From Leptospirales bacterium (GTDB taxonomy: Bacteria > Spirochaetota > Leptospiria > Leptospirales > Leptonemataceae): 64,000 nucleotides of DNA. The stretch lies in contig JAIBBN010000003.1 of assembly GCA_019694655.1 (NCBI GenBank), positions 372,001 through 436,000 of the forward strand, given 5' to 3'. This document shows positions 10,501 through 17,900 of this stretch, in pieces; position 1 is the stretch's first letter; each line of letters begins with the position of its first letter. The position numbers and the translations under genes were made by a program. A model generated the notes under the pieces. The model saw only the letters and a list, made by a program, of their open reading frames with translations. It did not search any database and was not told the DNA's origin.

Positions 10501-13500
10501 AGTCGTCGCAACCAGGCGCTGGCCGACCTCGGCAGCGAATTCAATACCAGCGCCCTGGACGGCGCACACGAGAAGAGCGTAGGCGAGCTGGCTCTGGCCC
10601 TCGCTAAGCTGGGGCCCTATGATCGGCCCGGCCCTTTTCTGCGCGTCGCCCTGGACGATGCCATCAAAAAGTTCATGCCGGCCGATTTCGGACGTCGTGA
10701 AATCCTGGCACAGTTGAGCGAGAGTCGTCTGCTGGGCGCCGGACATGTCTTTCAGCTGACTGCGCGACTGCCGCTTTACCTGCGCGCTGGCGAATCAATC
10801 GGCAAGGGGCCGCTGTCGCCCATCGCTCCGCTCGGACGATTTGGCGACCGACGGGCGGCCGCAGACTTTATCCATCGCTGCGTCGATCTCTACGGTTTGG
10901 AACTTGGCCTTAATTTCCCGCATGCCGGCGCACAAGCGGGCGCTGCGGCTTCGATGGTCGATTCGGCCGCACTGCAGGCCCTCGAGCAAAAGTACTTTGG
11001 CGCTGGCGGCGCCCTTGAGCGCTGGCTGCGCTTCGGGCAGCAGACCCTTGCTGGCGTCGATCCCTATGCGGCCTTGCTGGTGCGTGATCGCGAAACGCTG
11101 GAAGAATCTCAGGTCAATGCTGTCGGCTGGAGCGAAAGCGAAGAGCGCGTTGCTCGTCCGCGCTTTGATCAACGCAAGGTCGTATTCTTGCGCAGCAGTC
11201 GTCAATGGGCAAAGATGCGCCTGATACGGAGCTTCTACGATCTGGAAAATGGACGCATCGACGTCATCGCCGAGCCGTTTGCGCAGCAAATCGCCTCGCA
11301 TCTGGACGCCGAGCTCGAAGCCGCCTGCGTCTACTTCCAGCGCCTTGCCACCGGCGCCCGGACCAGGGCGGAGCTGGCGCGCTTACTGGCTCTGCCGCGT
11401 CAGTCCGCTTTCCGACCGCTGCAGTTGCCCGGCAAAGCCGCGCTCGATTGGAAGGAGGATGGCAGCTTTGCTTTTCGCGAAGAGTCCGGCGGCAGTTGCC
11501 AGGATCTGCTTGGCGGCAGCCATGCGCCGCGCATTGAGATCTCCGAGGACGAGGGCAATCATTTTCAGTTCAGCGCTTCGCTCAGCGACGCCTTTCGCTC
11601 GGCGAGCCTTGAAACTCTGGATCAGGGCCTGAGCTTCGTCGGTCAGTGTGCGCTGATCACCGGCGCCGGTCCGCGCTCCATCGCGCTGGAAATGGTAAAG
11701 TACCTGCTGGCCGGCGGCGCTCAGGTGCTGCTGTGCACCAGCTCCTATTCTATAGCGCGGATCAAGGAATACAAGCGCCTCTACCAGCAGTATGGCGCGC
11801 GCGGCGCCGAGCTGGCGATCCTGCCCTTTTCCCAGGGCAGCATGAGCGATATTCGCGAAGTGGTGCGCTATGTTTTCGAGCAGGGCTATGAACCGGATAT
11901 ATTGGCGCCCTTTGGCGCTATCGGCGAAGAGAACAGCCTGCTGCAGATCAACGACGATTCCATGGCCGGACTCCGCGTCATGCTGCTTGGCGTCGAACGA
12001 TTGATAGCGGAGATGACGAGCGCCTACCAGCGCCGACACATTCGCCACAAGCGCCTGCGCGTCGCGTTGCCGCTTTCGCCCAATCATGGCGTTTTTGGCT
12101 TCGATGGCATGTATGCGGAAAGCAAGCTGGCTCTGGAAAGCTTGTTGCGTAAGTATCATTCGGAATATGCCGAGTGGGGACGCTATACGCAGTTGCTCGG
12201 CCTGCGCATCGGCTGGGTGCGCGGCACTGGATTGATGGAACTCAACGATGCCGTTGCGCCGGAGCTGGAAGCCCGCGCCGCAGTGCGCACATACCATCGC
12301 AGCGAGATGGGTCTTATGATTGCGATGCTCCTCGCCGCTGCGCCGGAAAGCAAGGGCCCCCTGATTGCCGATCTGAGCGGCGGTCTGGCCAGCGTCAGCG
12401 GACTCAAGGCGCTGCTTGCCGATATTCGCCTGCAGCTGCAACGTCAGTCGCGCCTGCGTCGCCGCCAGCATTCCTTGCATCAGCTCCTGCGCGAGTCGCC
12501 CGAACCGCAAAAAGTTCGCGCCCTGCAGCCTCCGGCGCAGCCTTTCCCTGCGCTGCCAGATGAAACCCAGCTACAGCGGTACGCTGTCGCCGCGCCGCCG
12601 GCTTTGAAGGACATCATTTGCGTGGTCGGCTTTGGCGAGGTCAGTCCCGGCGGATCGGCGCGCACGCGCTGGAATCTGGAAAAGGACGGCGAGCTTTCAC
12701 TGGAAAGCGCTATCGAGCTGGCCTGGATGACCGGTCGCATTCGCAGCGAACGCAACGCCGCGGGCAACGGACGTTCATGGGTCGCTGCTGAAAGCGGCGA
12801 AGTTCTGGCCGACTTTGAAATCAAGGCTCGCTATGAGGCGGAGCTTTTGCAAACAACAGGCATCCGTTTCGTCGAGCCTCAGACCCTTGGCTTCGATCCG
12901 CTGAATCTCCCTGTTCATACGGATGTCGTACTGGAGGAAGACTTCCTGATTCCGGCTGCAGACCGCCAGGAGGCGCGAGCGTTCCTGGCGGCAATGCCGG
13001 AAGGCGCGGAGCTCTATTTTGATCCAGAGCGCGATCGCTGGTTTGTGCGACGGAAGAAGGGGACCGCGCTGCGCGTTCTCAAATCGCTGCGCCTGTCGCG
13101 CTATGTGGCCGGTCAAATCCCCGCCGGCTGGTCGGCGGAGCGCTACGGCATTCCGCGCGATTTGCTGGCCCAGGTAGATCGGGTAACTCTTTTCAACTTA
13201 ATCACAACGGCCGAGGCTTTTCTGGCGGCAGGCATGCAGCCGACGGAGCTGTACCGCTATCTACACCCGGCCGAGGTCGGCAGCACCGTTGGCAGCGGCA
13301 TGGGCGGAATGCAAAAGCTGCAACGATTGTTTAGTGACCACAAGCAAGATCAGGAGCGGCAACGCGACGTCTTACAGGAGACATTGATCAACGTGACAGC
13401 AGCCTATGTCATGACTTCTTATGTAGGCGGCTTTGGACCCATTCAGGCCCCGGTAGCCGCCTGCGCCACGGCGGCGCTGTCGGTAGAAATGGCGGCGAGT

Positions 13501-14502
13501 CTGATTCGCGAAGGCAAGGCGCGCTGCGTACTGGCCGGCGCCTTCGATGATATCAGCGAAGAAAGCATGCTTGGCTTTGCCGACATGAACGCCACGGCCC
13601 CCACGGACGAGATGCTGGAACGCGGCATTCCTGCCGCGGAAATGTCGCGTCCCAATGATTCGCGGCGCGGCGGTTTTGTGGAAGCGCATGGCGGCGCTAC
13701 GTTGCTGCTGGCGCGCGGCGATTTTGCCTTGGAGGCCGGGCTGCCGGTCTACGGCATCATCGCCCACGCAGCTTCCCACGCCGACGGCTTCCAGGCCTCG
13801 ATTCCGGCGCCGGGGCAGGGCGTGCTGGCCGTGGCGCGGCAGCTGGATGGCGCGGGCAGCAGTCCTCTGGGTCGCGCCCTTGCCCGCTTTGGGCTGGCGG
13901 CTGACGATATCCAGTTGGTCTACAAGCACGACACGTCCACGGCGGCGAATGATCCCAATGAAAACCGTCTGCACGACTCCATACAAAAAGCCCTGGGTCG
14001 CAGCCCCGGCAATCCGCTGCTGACAGTTTCGCAGAAGTCTCTGACCGGACACTCCAAGGGCGGCGCCGCCGCCTGGCAGTTGATTGGTTTGCTGCAATCG
14101 CTCAACGATGGCATTGCGGCCGGCAACCGCACGCTGGACGATGTTGACGTCGAAATGGAAAAGTACAGCGCGATGGCCTTCAGCGACGAGTCGATCCACG
14201 CCGGCCCTCACCGCTGGAAGGCCGGTCTGCTGACCTCGCTGGGTTTTGGCCACGTCGGGGCTTTGATTCTGGCTGTGCATCCCAACTTCTTTCTGGCGGC
14301 GCTGAGCCCGGAGCAGCGCGCCGCTTACAGCATCAGGCGCGCGCCGCGCGAGGATTTTGCGCGGCGAAGACTGCACGGTATCTGGACCGGAACTGGCGAT
14401 GCGCTTTTCACGCGTCGCACCGAATCGCTGTTTCGCGATGCACAGGCCGAGTCGCGCAGCCTGCTGGCTGCAGCCATCGACCGTAGCGAGCTGCGGTTTT
14501 GA
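4537..14502 (+). CDS. fas: Type I fatty acid synthase, single-chain (AT-ER-DH-MPT-ACP-KR-KS)
   Basis: A 3321-residue multienzyme with the domain order of fungal beta+alpha FAS fused head to tail, as in mycobacterial FAS-I. Visible sites: acetyltransferase GHSQG with Ser145; FMN enoyl reductase with FGGGMTP (~436-443) and GGHHSW (~586-591); hotdog dehydratase NPIHID with His1413 and the HGMWT motif at His1430; malonyl/palmitoyl transferase GQGSQ (~1517) and GHSLGEY with Ser1617; a Pro/Ala linker (~1927-1950); an ACP whose KGNSSRRNQALADLG matches the fungal phosphopantetheine site, with Ser1988; ketoreductase with ITGAG (~2374-2378) and Tyr2526-x3-Lys2530; ketosynthase Cys2976, His3131 (KHDTSTAAND) and His3172 (LTGHSKGG). 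The fungal C-terminal phosphopantetheinyl transferase is absent and is supplied by the next gene. The ATG at 4537 has GGCGGAG six bases upstream; in-frame ATG 4522 and TTG 4477 are alternatives. Confidence 0.95.
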   Translation: MKSSLDLSILREENRVDLFPRIAERDASFLVQFAGQGNTFLNELRKLHDEDPIGHAPYFELLCSTLQQELRSEAMEHPEWFFDGFDLRAWLNSSDFSPPEAILLEPQISGPLIFAAQIGNFLRFVNRSYGYEPFISRCAASIGHSQGINAALFAVSLQNADQFSERFASFIRMLLWQGYRARERYSVSNDDPALRQLAAECGDREPSPMAVCSMASELLERHMDEYNARSADPSRRVYIGLRNSKDTSILVGTHYGLARFRAALHEAGRQPESWAYLKVTAPYHSPHLKGAPDALLQDMQRIGFRLNGGELRAPVYSTIDGADLRAAGDLQRCLASIALTEPLDWPAALSASRSSPAAYILNFGPTDALHRLAREALAGAGSVCVSLTSRERLEQFVMAPPAPPPDWTSYAPQKLRLADGKETLVNRYAAFAGRPPIFGGGMTPTTVEIDLPVAAANAGRIVEWAGGGQVTEEILRTRLDRLTAALQPGEGIVLNLLFLDPYLWRLQFPLVQRLRREGYPIDGVTISAGVPEVEEALQILDQLEAAGLWLNSFKPGTSDQIKRALAIAKANAGRKLILQVEGGAAGGHHSWEKLDDLLRANYAAIRAQHNAILAVGGGIATEAQAYAYLSGDWNPEQCMPVDAVFLGTRLMAAREAHTASTIKAALTAMRGNADWQKLRGAAKGGGVISGKSSLGADIYYADNHWSQTSAYLEDLVAGKSEEEAQQAVDQNRAAIIERLERTAKPYFGEISRMSYADLLRRFADLTAPDNRLSAPQEGWSDAPFIDRSFRERFLALLRRFESRFAATEFDQQPSLFQALAELDQPYAALDRLLERFPELARCAVLPEDESYFLDLCRQPGKPVNFIPALGADIVKWYRSDALWYAHCPGIDPDSCAWIPGPLAIEGVTSVDEGVNDILARFEAYVLQRVALVPATGPDALQRLESGASENGNGKSAGAGHATVDRFHRPNVQVKRDDEGLRLAIDGPCDLDDKQWTELLARSGGGPIAVALGARRVVVRSRSFASPFAALLRPLAGRQFRLGFDSEERLASLQVFETESDLGRSLPALELKADADLGGLQLALHYRRPGQARASIYTQSFCISRQAYAPLHAAEADGSEDIRKFYASLWDLPVNDGQSEKRPLPYRGEHIVEAAQLRKFSAAASSALFDVHDAVPGAAAIAFVFRAMVAPLLSQNCGNLLRLLHLSHSFVWREAFQDLQPGSALQLESWIAGQQLHENGKQLQVSGRMLHKQKEVCSFESRFFVAGNFPGESISFRNTDPLQLTIPCNEENLQSLAALDMVELSRSAEDLLRAGGAIEFQSNEREDLRTADGRRRYLLQGLLSQQGRPAGTVRFEAEDATQNRNPAVAALESLSGGAARVALTQSYLAMSQAVRSPQSMAAYAEASFDSNPIHIDRNFAVLAGMQEPIVHGMWTASQLQASLVHHLCAGSSTRLKSCGVEFEAVVLPGQALLIEARHTAMQEGDQVYALEVRNASGQRVLKGEAIVAAPITAYVFTGQGSQSAGMGRPFYEEFSAARDIWDRAERTANERCGFSILEVVNENPETLRVGGRNWTHPQGVLNLTQFTQVALLTKSMADWAALRSRGLLVEQAYFAGHSLGEYAALAANEALPLENVIPIVYHRGLTMQDLVPRDRSGRSPFAMSVILGARQIGLSEEKILQLVEGASRDSGKHLEVVNFNVRNRQYSVTGFESALELLEERLRELSHGHKTCIRLKGIDVPFHSSLLAEGVPAFRSVLEQNLPLSLDLSRLDGRYIPNLVGRPFALSREFLELVYARSQSPVVATMLQGASLDPADHLLRRRLCIELLAYQFARPVLWMQTQDALFGECGVMQLLDIGARGDLAGMARQTLRDHSGPMPLIVHVEENRRTVFFEGADIVSAEGFVLQPISSDRGEQDSDSGSLSEQLPSPPPALAPASQAAPATGTAAPADRPLDTLSGLKAVLALKAGMRLDEIGDGLNIEELFKGNSSRRNQALADLGSEFNTSALDGAHEKSVGELALALAKLGPYDRPGPFLRVALDDAIKKFMPADFGRREILAQLSESRLLGAGHVFQLTARLPLYLRAGESIGKGPLSPIAPLGRFGDRRAAADFIHRCVDLYGLELGLNFPHAGAQAGAAASMVDSAALQALEQKYFGAGGALERWLRFGQQTLAGVDPYAALLVRDRETLEESQVNAVGWSESEERVARPRFDQRKVVFLRSSRQWAKMRLIRSFYDLENGRIDVIAEPFAQQIASHLDAELEAACVYFQRLATGARTRAELARLLALPRQSAFRPLQLPGKAALDWKEDGSFAFREESGGSCQDLLGGSHAPRIEISEDEGNHFQFSASLSDAFRSASLETLDQGLSFVGQCALITGAGPRSIALEMVKYLLAGGAQVLLCTSSYSIARIKEYKRLYQQYGARGAELAILPFSQGSMSDIREVVRYVFEQGYEPDILAPFGAIGEENSLLQINDDSMAGLRVMLLGVERLIAEMTSAYQRRHIRHKRLRVALPLSPNHGVFGFDGMYAESKLALESLLRKYHSEYAEWGRYTQLLGLRIGWVRGTGLMELNDAVAPELEARAAVRTYHRSEMGLMIAMLLAAAPESKGPLIADLSGGLASVSGLKALLADIRLQLQRQSRLRRRQHSLHQLLRESPEPQKVRALQPPAQPFPALPDETQLQRYAVAAPPALKDIICVVGFGEVSPGGSARTRWNLEKDGELSLESAIELAWMTGRIRSERNAAGNGRSWVAAESGEVLADFEIKARYEAELLQTTGIRFVEPQTLGFDPLNLPVHTDVVLEEDFLIPAADRQEARAFLAAMPEGAELYFDPERDRWFVRRKKGTALRVLKSLRLSRYVAGQIPAGWSAERYGIPRDLLAQVDRVTLFNLITTAEAFLAAGMQPTELYRYLHPAEVGSTVGSGMGGMQKLQRLFSDHKQDQERQRDVLQETLINVTAAYVMTSYVGGFGPIQAPVAACATAALSVEMAASLIREGKARCVLAGAFDDISEESMLGFADMNATAPTDEMLERGIPAAEMSRPNDSRRGGFVEAHGGATLLLARGDFALEAGLPVYGIIAHAASHADGFQASIPAPGQGVLAVARQLDGAGSSPLGRALARFGLAADDIQLVYKHDTSTAANDPNENRLHDSIQKALGRSPGNPLLTVSQKSLTGHSKGGAAAWQLIGLLQSLNDGIAAGNRTLDDVDVEMEKYSAMAFSDESIHAGPHRWKAGLLTSLGFGHVGALILAVHPNFFLAALSPEQRAAYSIRRAPREDFARRRLHGIWTGTGDALFTRRTESLFRDAQAESRSLLAAAIDRSELRF

Positions 14503-14504
14503 GC

Positions 14505-14909
14505 ATGATTTACGGCATAGGCGTCGATCTTGCGTTTTGCGGCGACTTTCGCGAGGTCTTTGAACCATCGGGCGAAAACTTCTTGCGGCGTTACTTCACG
14601 CCTTCCGAAGAGCGCTACTGCCGCGAGGTCGAAGGCCGCCAGCGCCTGCAACGTCTGGCGGCCCGCTACGCGGCCAAAGAGGCGCTGCTCAAAGCCCTGG
14701 ATGGCCCGCGCCTGCATGAGGACGCGCTCTTTGCATTCAACTATCAGGAGGCGGAGGTTGCCAGGGACCATCGCGGCCGTCCGATGTTTCGCTTTCATGG
14801 CGAATTGCCGCAGCGCCTGGCGGAGCTGGGCGTCGCCGGCAGTCATTTAAGCTTAAGTCATTCCGGCGACTACGCCATTGCCCAGGTGGCGCTTCTGAGC
14901 CGCCTATGA
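14505..14909 (+). CDS. acpS: Holo-[acyl-carrier-protein] synthase (AcpS)
   Basis: A 134-residue phosphopantetheinyl transferase that moves 4'-phosphopantetheine from CoA to the carrier Ser, here presumably Ser1988 of the adjacent synthase. The family motifs are in place: IYGIGVDL at the N-terminus (Mg-binding Asp), RYFTPSEERYC, and RYAAKEALLKAL (Glu and Lys of the active site), with HLSLSHSGDYAIAQV near the end. The ATG chosen gives the standard family start; a TTG at 14499 that overlaps the synthase stop (TTGA) is an alternative. The fas-acpS pairing is the same as in mycobacteria and corynebacteria. The stop overlaps the next gene (ATGA). Confidence 0.93.
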   Translation: MIYGIGVDLAFCGDFREVFEPSGENFLRRYFTPSEERYCREVEGRQRLQRLAARYAAKEALLKALDGPRLHEDALFAFNYQEAEVARDHRGRPMFRFHGELPQRLAELGVAGSHLSLSHSGDYAIAQVALLSRL

Positions 14910-17900
14910 ACGAAGCGTTGGAACCTGCGTTGCGCTTGCTGGCGGCCCGCAACCCGGCCTCCCATTCGCGAAGCTCGCCTCGCAGCGGCCGTCTGCGCCG
15001 AGTGCTGGTGGCCAATCGCGGCGAAATTGCCCGCCGCTTTTTCTTTGCGTTGCGCGAAGAAGGGATTCGTTCCGTGGCCGTTGTTGCCGATGTGGACCGC
15101 AATCAGTCCTGGCACGAATTTGCCGACGAAGTCCTGCATATCGGCGGCTCCGCCAGCTACGCGAACCCCGCCACGATACTTGCGGCGGCGATCTACGCGC
15201 AAGCCAACGCCATTTATCCGGGCTACGGATTTCTGTCGGAGAACGCTCGATTTGTACAAATGATCGAGCAGTACAATAGTGAGAGCGGTCAGAATATTGT
15301 CTTCATGGGACCGGCAGCGCAGATCATGCAGTGCGTGGGGTCCAAACTGGACGCCCGGCGTCTGGCAAGAGCGGCCGGTATCGCGCTCTTTGCCGGCAGC
15401 GATCAAATTGAAAGCGACGCTCAGGCGCTTGGCGAGGCCGACCGCATTGGCTATCCGGTAATGGTGAAATTGAATGCCGGCGGCGGCGGAAAGGGGATGA
15501 GCATCGTGCATTCGCCGGCGGAGCTGCCGGCGGCGCTGGAGTCCAGCCGGCGCATCGGCGCGGCAAACTACCAGGACGCCAGCCTCTATCTGGAACGCTA
15601 CATCGCGCAGCCGGTGCATGTCGAAGTGCAGATATTCAATGGCATGGCCATTGGCCTGCGCAAGTGCGCCGTGCAGCGCCGCAACCAGAAGATCATCGAA
15701 GAATCGGCGCACCAGCTCATGCCGGAGGCTACCGTCGTCAGATTGTTTGAATCCGCCGAGCTACTTGCGCGCGCTTGCGGCTACGACCGCTGCGGCGGAG
15801 CGGGGACGGTTGAATTCCTTTATGATCAGGCGGCCGACCAGTTCGGCTTTCTGGAGATGAACACTCGTTTGCAGGTAGAGTATGCCGTCACCGACCAGTC
15901 GCTGGGCGTCGACCTGGTGCGCTGGCAGATTCTGTGCTACGATGATCGGCAGGGAGAATTGCAGGGCGAGTTTGGTCGCGCCCTCGCGCAGCGACTTCGG
16001 CCGGAGCAACACGCTATCGAATGTCGCATCTACGCCGAAGATCCCTGCCTGGACTATGCCCCTTCGCCGGGCGCCCTGCGCGCCGTCGCTCTGCCGGCCT
16101 TCAACGGCATTCGCTGTGACTTTGGCTATCGTGCTGGCGACCAAATTCTGTCCGACTACGATCCGATGATTGGCAAGCTGATAGCCCACGGCCCCTCGCG
16201 GGCCATCGCTCTTAATCGCCTGAAACGCGCTCTCGGTGAAATTTACATTGCTGGAGTGATCACAAATATTGATCAGCTGCTGGCTATTGTGCGCCATGAC
16301 GCCTTTCTTGCCGGCGACTACAACAATCGTCTGCTTGCGGACAGTGTTGAATTGCAACAATGCGCGCCGGTTCCGACCGACCAGATCGCTTTGACTGCGG
16401 CGCTCTTTGCGCTTGGCGAGCGTTGCCTTCTTGTCCGGCAAGAGCTGCAGGAGGCAATCCGATCGACAGCGCTGCTTGAGCAATTGGTCGCCAGAGGCGG
16501 CGCGGAACCGGCGCAGTCCTTTGCCGTTCAGATCAACGATGCCGCCTTGCAGGTCGACCTGCGACAGACAGGCCTCTGGGAATACGAGGCATATGTGGAC
16601 GGCGTCTGGCTTTTGCGTGCGGCGGTCGAAGAGCGCGCCGGCGGACAGCAGGATTTTCTAATAACTGTAGAGAAGCAGAGATACGCCATCTGGATTGATC
16701 GGCATACAAGTACATCGATCATGCGCCTGCTGGCGCCCGATGGTCAGATCTACTATCGACGCGGCAGGCTGCAGGCCATCGATGCCGGGGTCGTGACCGA
16801 CGGGCCAGGCCTGGTGCGCTGTCCTTTTCCGGCGCGCTTTGTTCGCTTCGGCGACGATGCAGCGCACAGCGCAGTCCAGCTCAAGGCCGGCTGCGCCGTG
16901 CAGAAGGGCGACGCGCTGATTGTGATCGAAGCGATGAAGATGGAGATGACGCTGGTCGCGCCGATCTCTGGCGTATTGCAGTTTTTGTATCGCGCCGACG
17001 ACGCGGCGCAACGGCGGCAGGGCCATGATCTGCGCAGTATGGGGCCGGGAGCGCCCTTGGCCCAGGGCGATATTCTGGCTGATGTTGCGGGCAGCGAACC
17101 ATCCAGTTCGGCGCGGCCGCCGGCGATTGGAGCGTCTGCGCCATTCGCCTGGCTGGCTCTTGATCCCGAGGAACGGCAGTGGCATGCAGCCTGGCAGTTG
17201 GATTGTCTGGCTGCGGCGCGCCAGGTTCTGTCTGCCCTGCGTCGCATCATCTTTGGCTTCTCAGCTCAGACGCGAGATCTGGATCAGGCGCGCGTGCTGT
17301 GCTCCGAGCTGCTGGCAGCGCCAGAGCTCGAGCAAGCGGGCCCGGTCTGGCAAGAGGTGCAGAGCGAACTGCGCGAGTGGATTGCAGCATATACAAGCAT
17401 GCATCGTCTGCTGGCGCCGGCCCGCGATCCAGAACGCCGCTGGCTGCGCGCAACGATTGAGCTGCTCCGTTCGCCAGAGCACAGCGCTCCGCCGCTATCG
17501 GATCGCTATCGCAGCGCAACGGCCCGGATCCTATTGCGCCTCTTCGCAGCGGGCGACGGGCAAAACATCCATCTGGATCTGCGCAGCCGTTTCGGATTGT
17601 TTCACTTACTGAAGTTGTATCGTCGCCTGGAGGCCGGCGCGGAGCTATTGCTGCGAGCCCTGCCGCTGCTTGGCAGATTGCAGGAAATCCAGCCATCTAC
17701 GGAGCGCGCCCTGGAGCGATTGATTGGCGAGACGCGCGATCATTCCGACGAGAGGCTTGCCAACGAAGCCCGGCGCATACTGGCGGCAAAGACCAGGCAC
17801 AATGCTCGCAACCGCGCCGAGTATTCCGGAACGGGCTTGAATCGACTTTACGCCGCCGATTTCCGACGCTTCATTCTGGAGCCCTTTGTTGCGCTGCCTG

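Noticed and set aside
13372..14568. 398-codon minus-strand frame opposite the FAS ketosynthase
   Set aside because: GC-rich antisense shadow; the plus strand has complete ketosynthase motifs.
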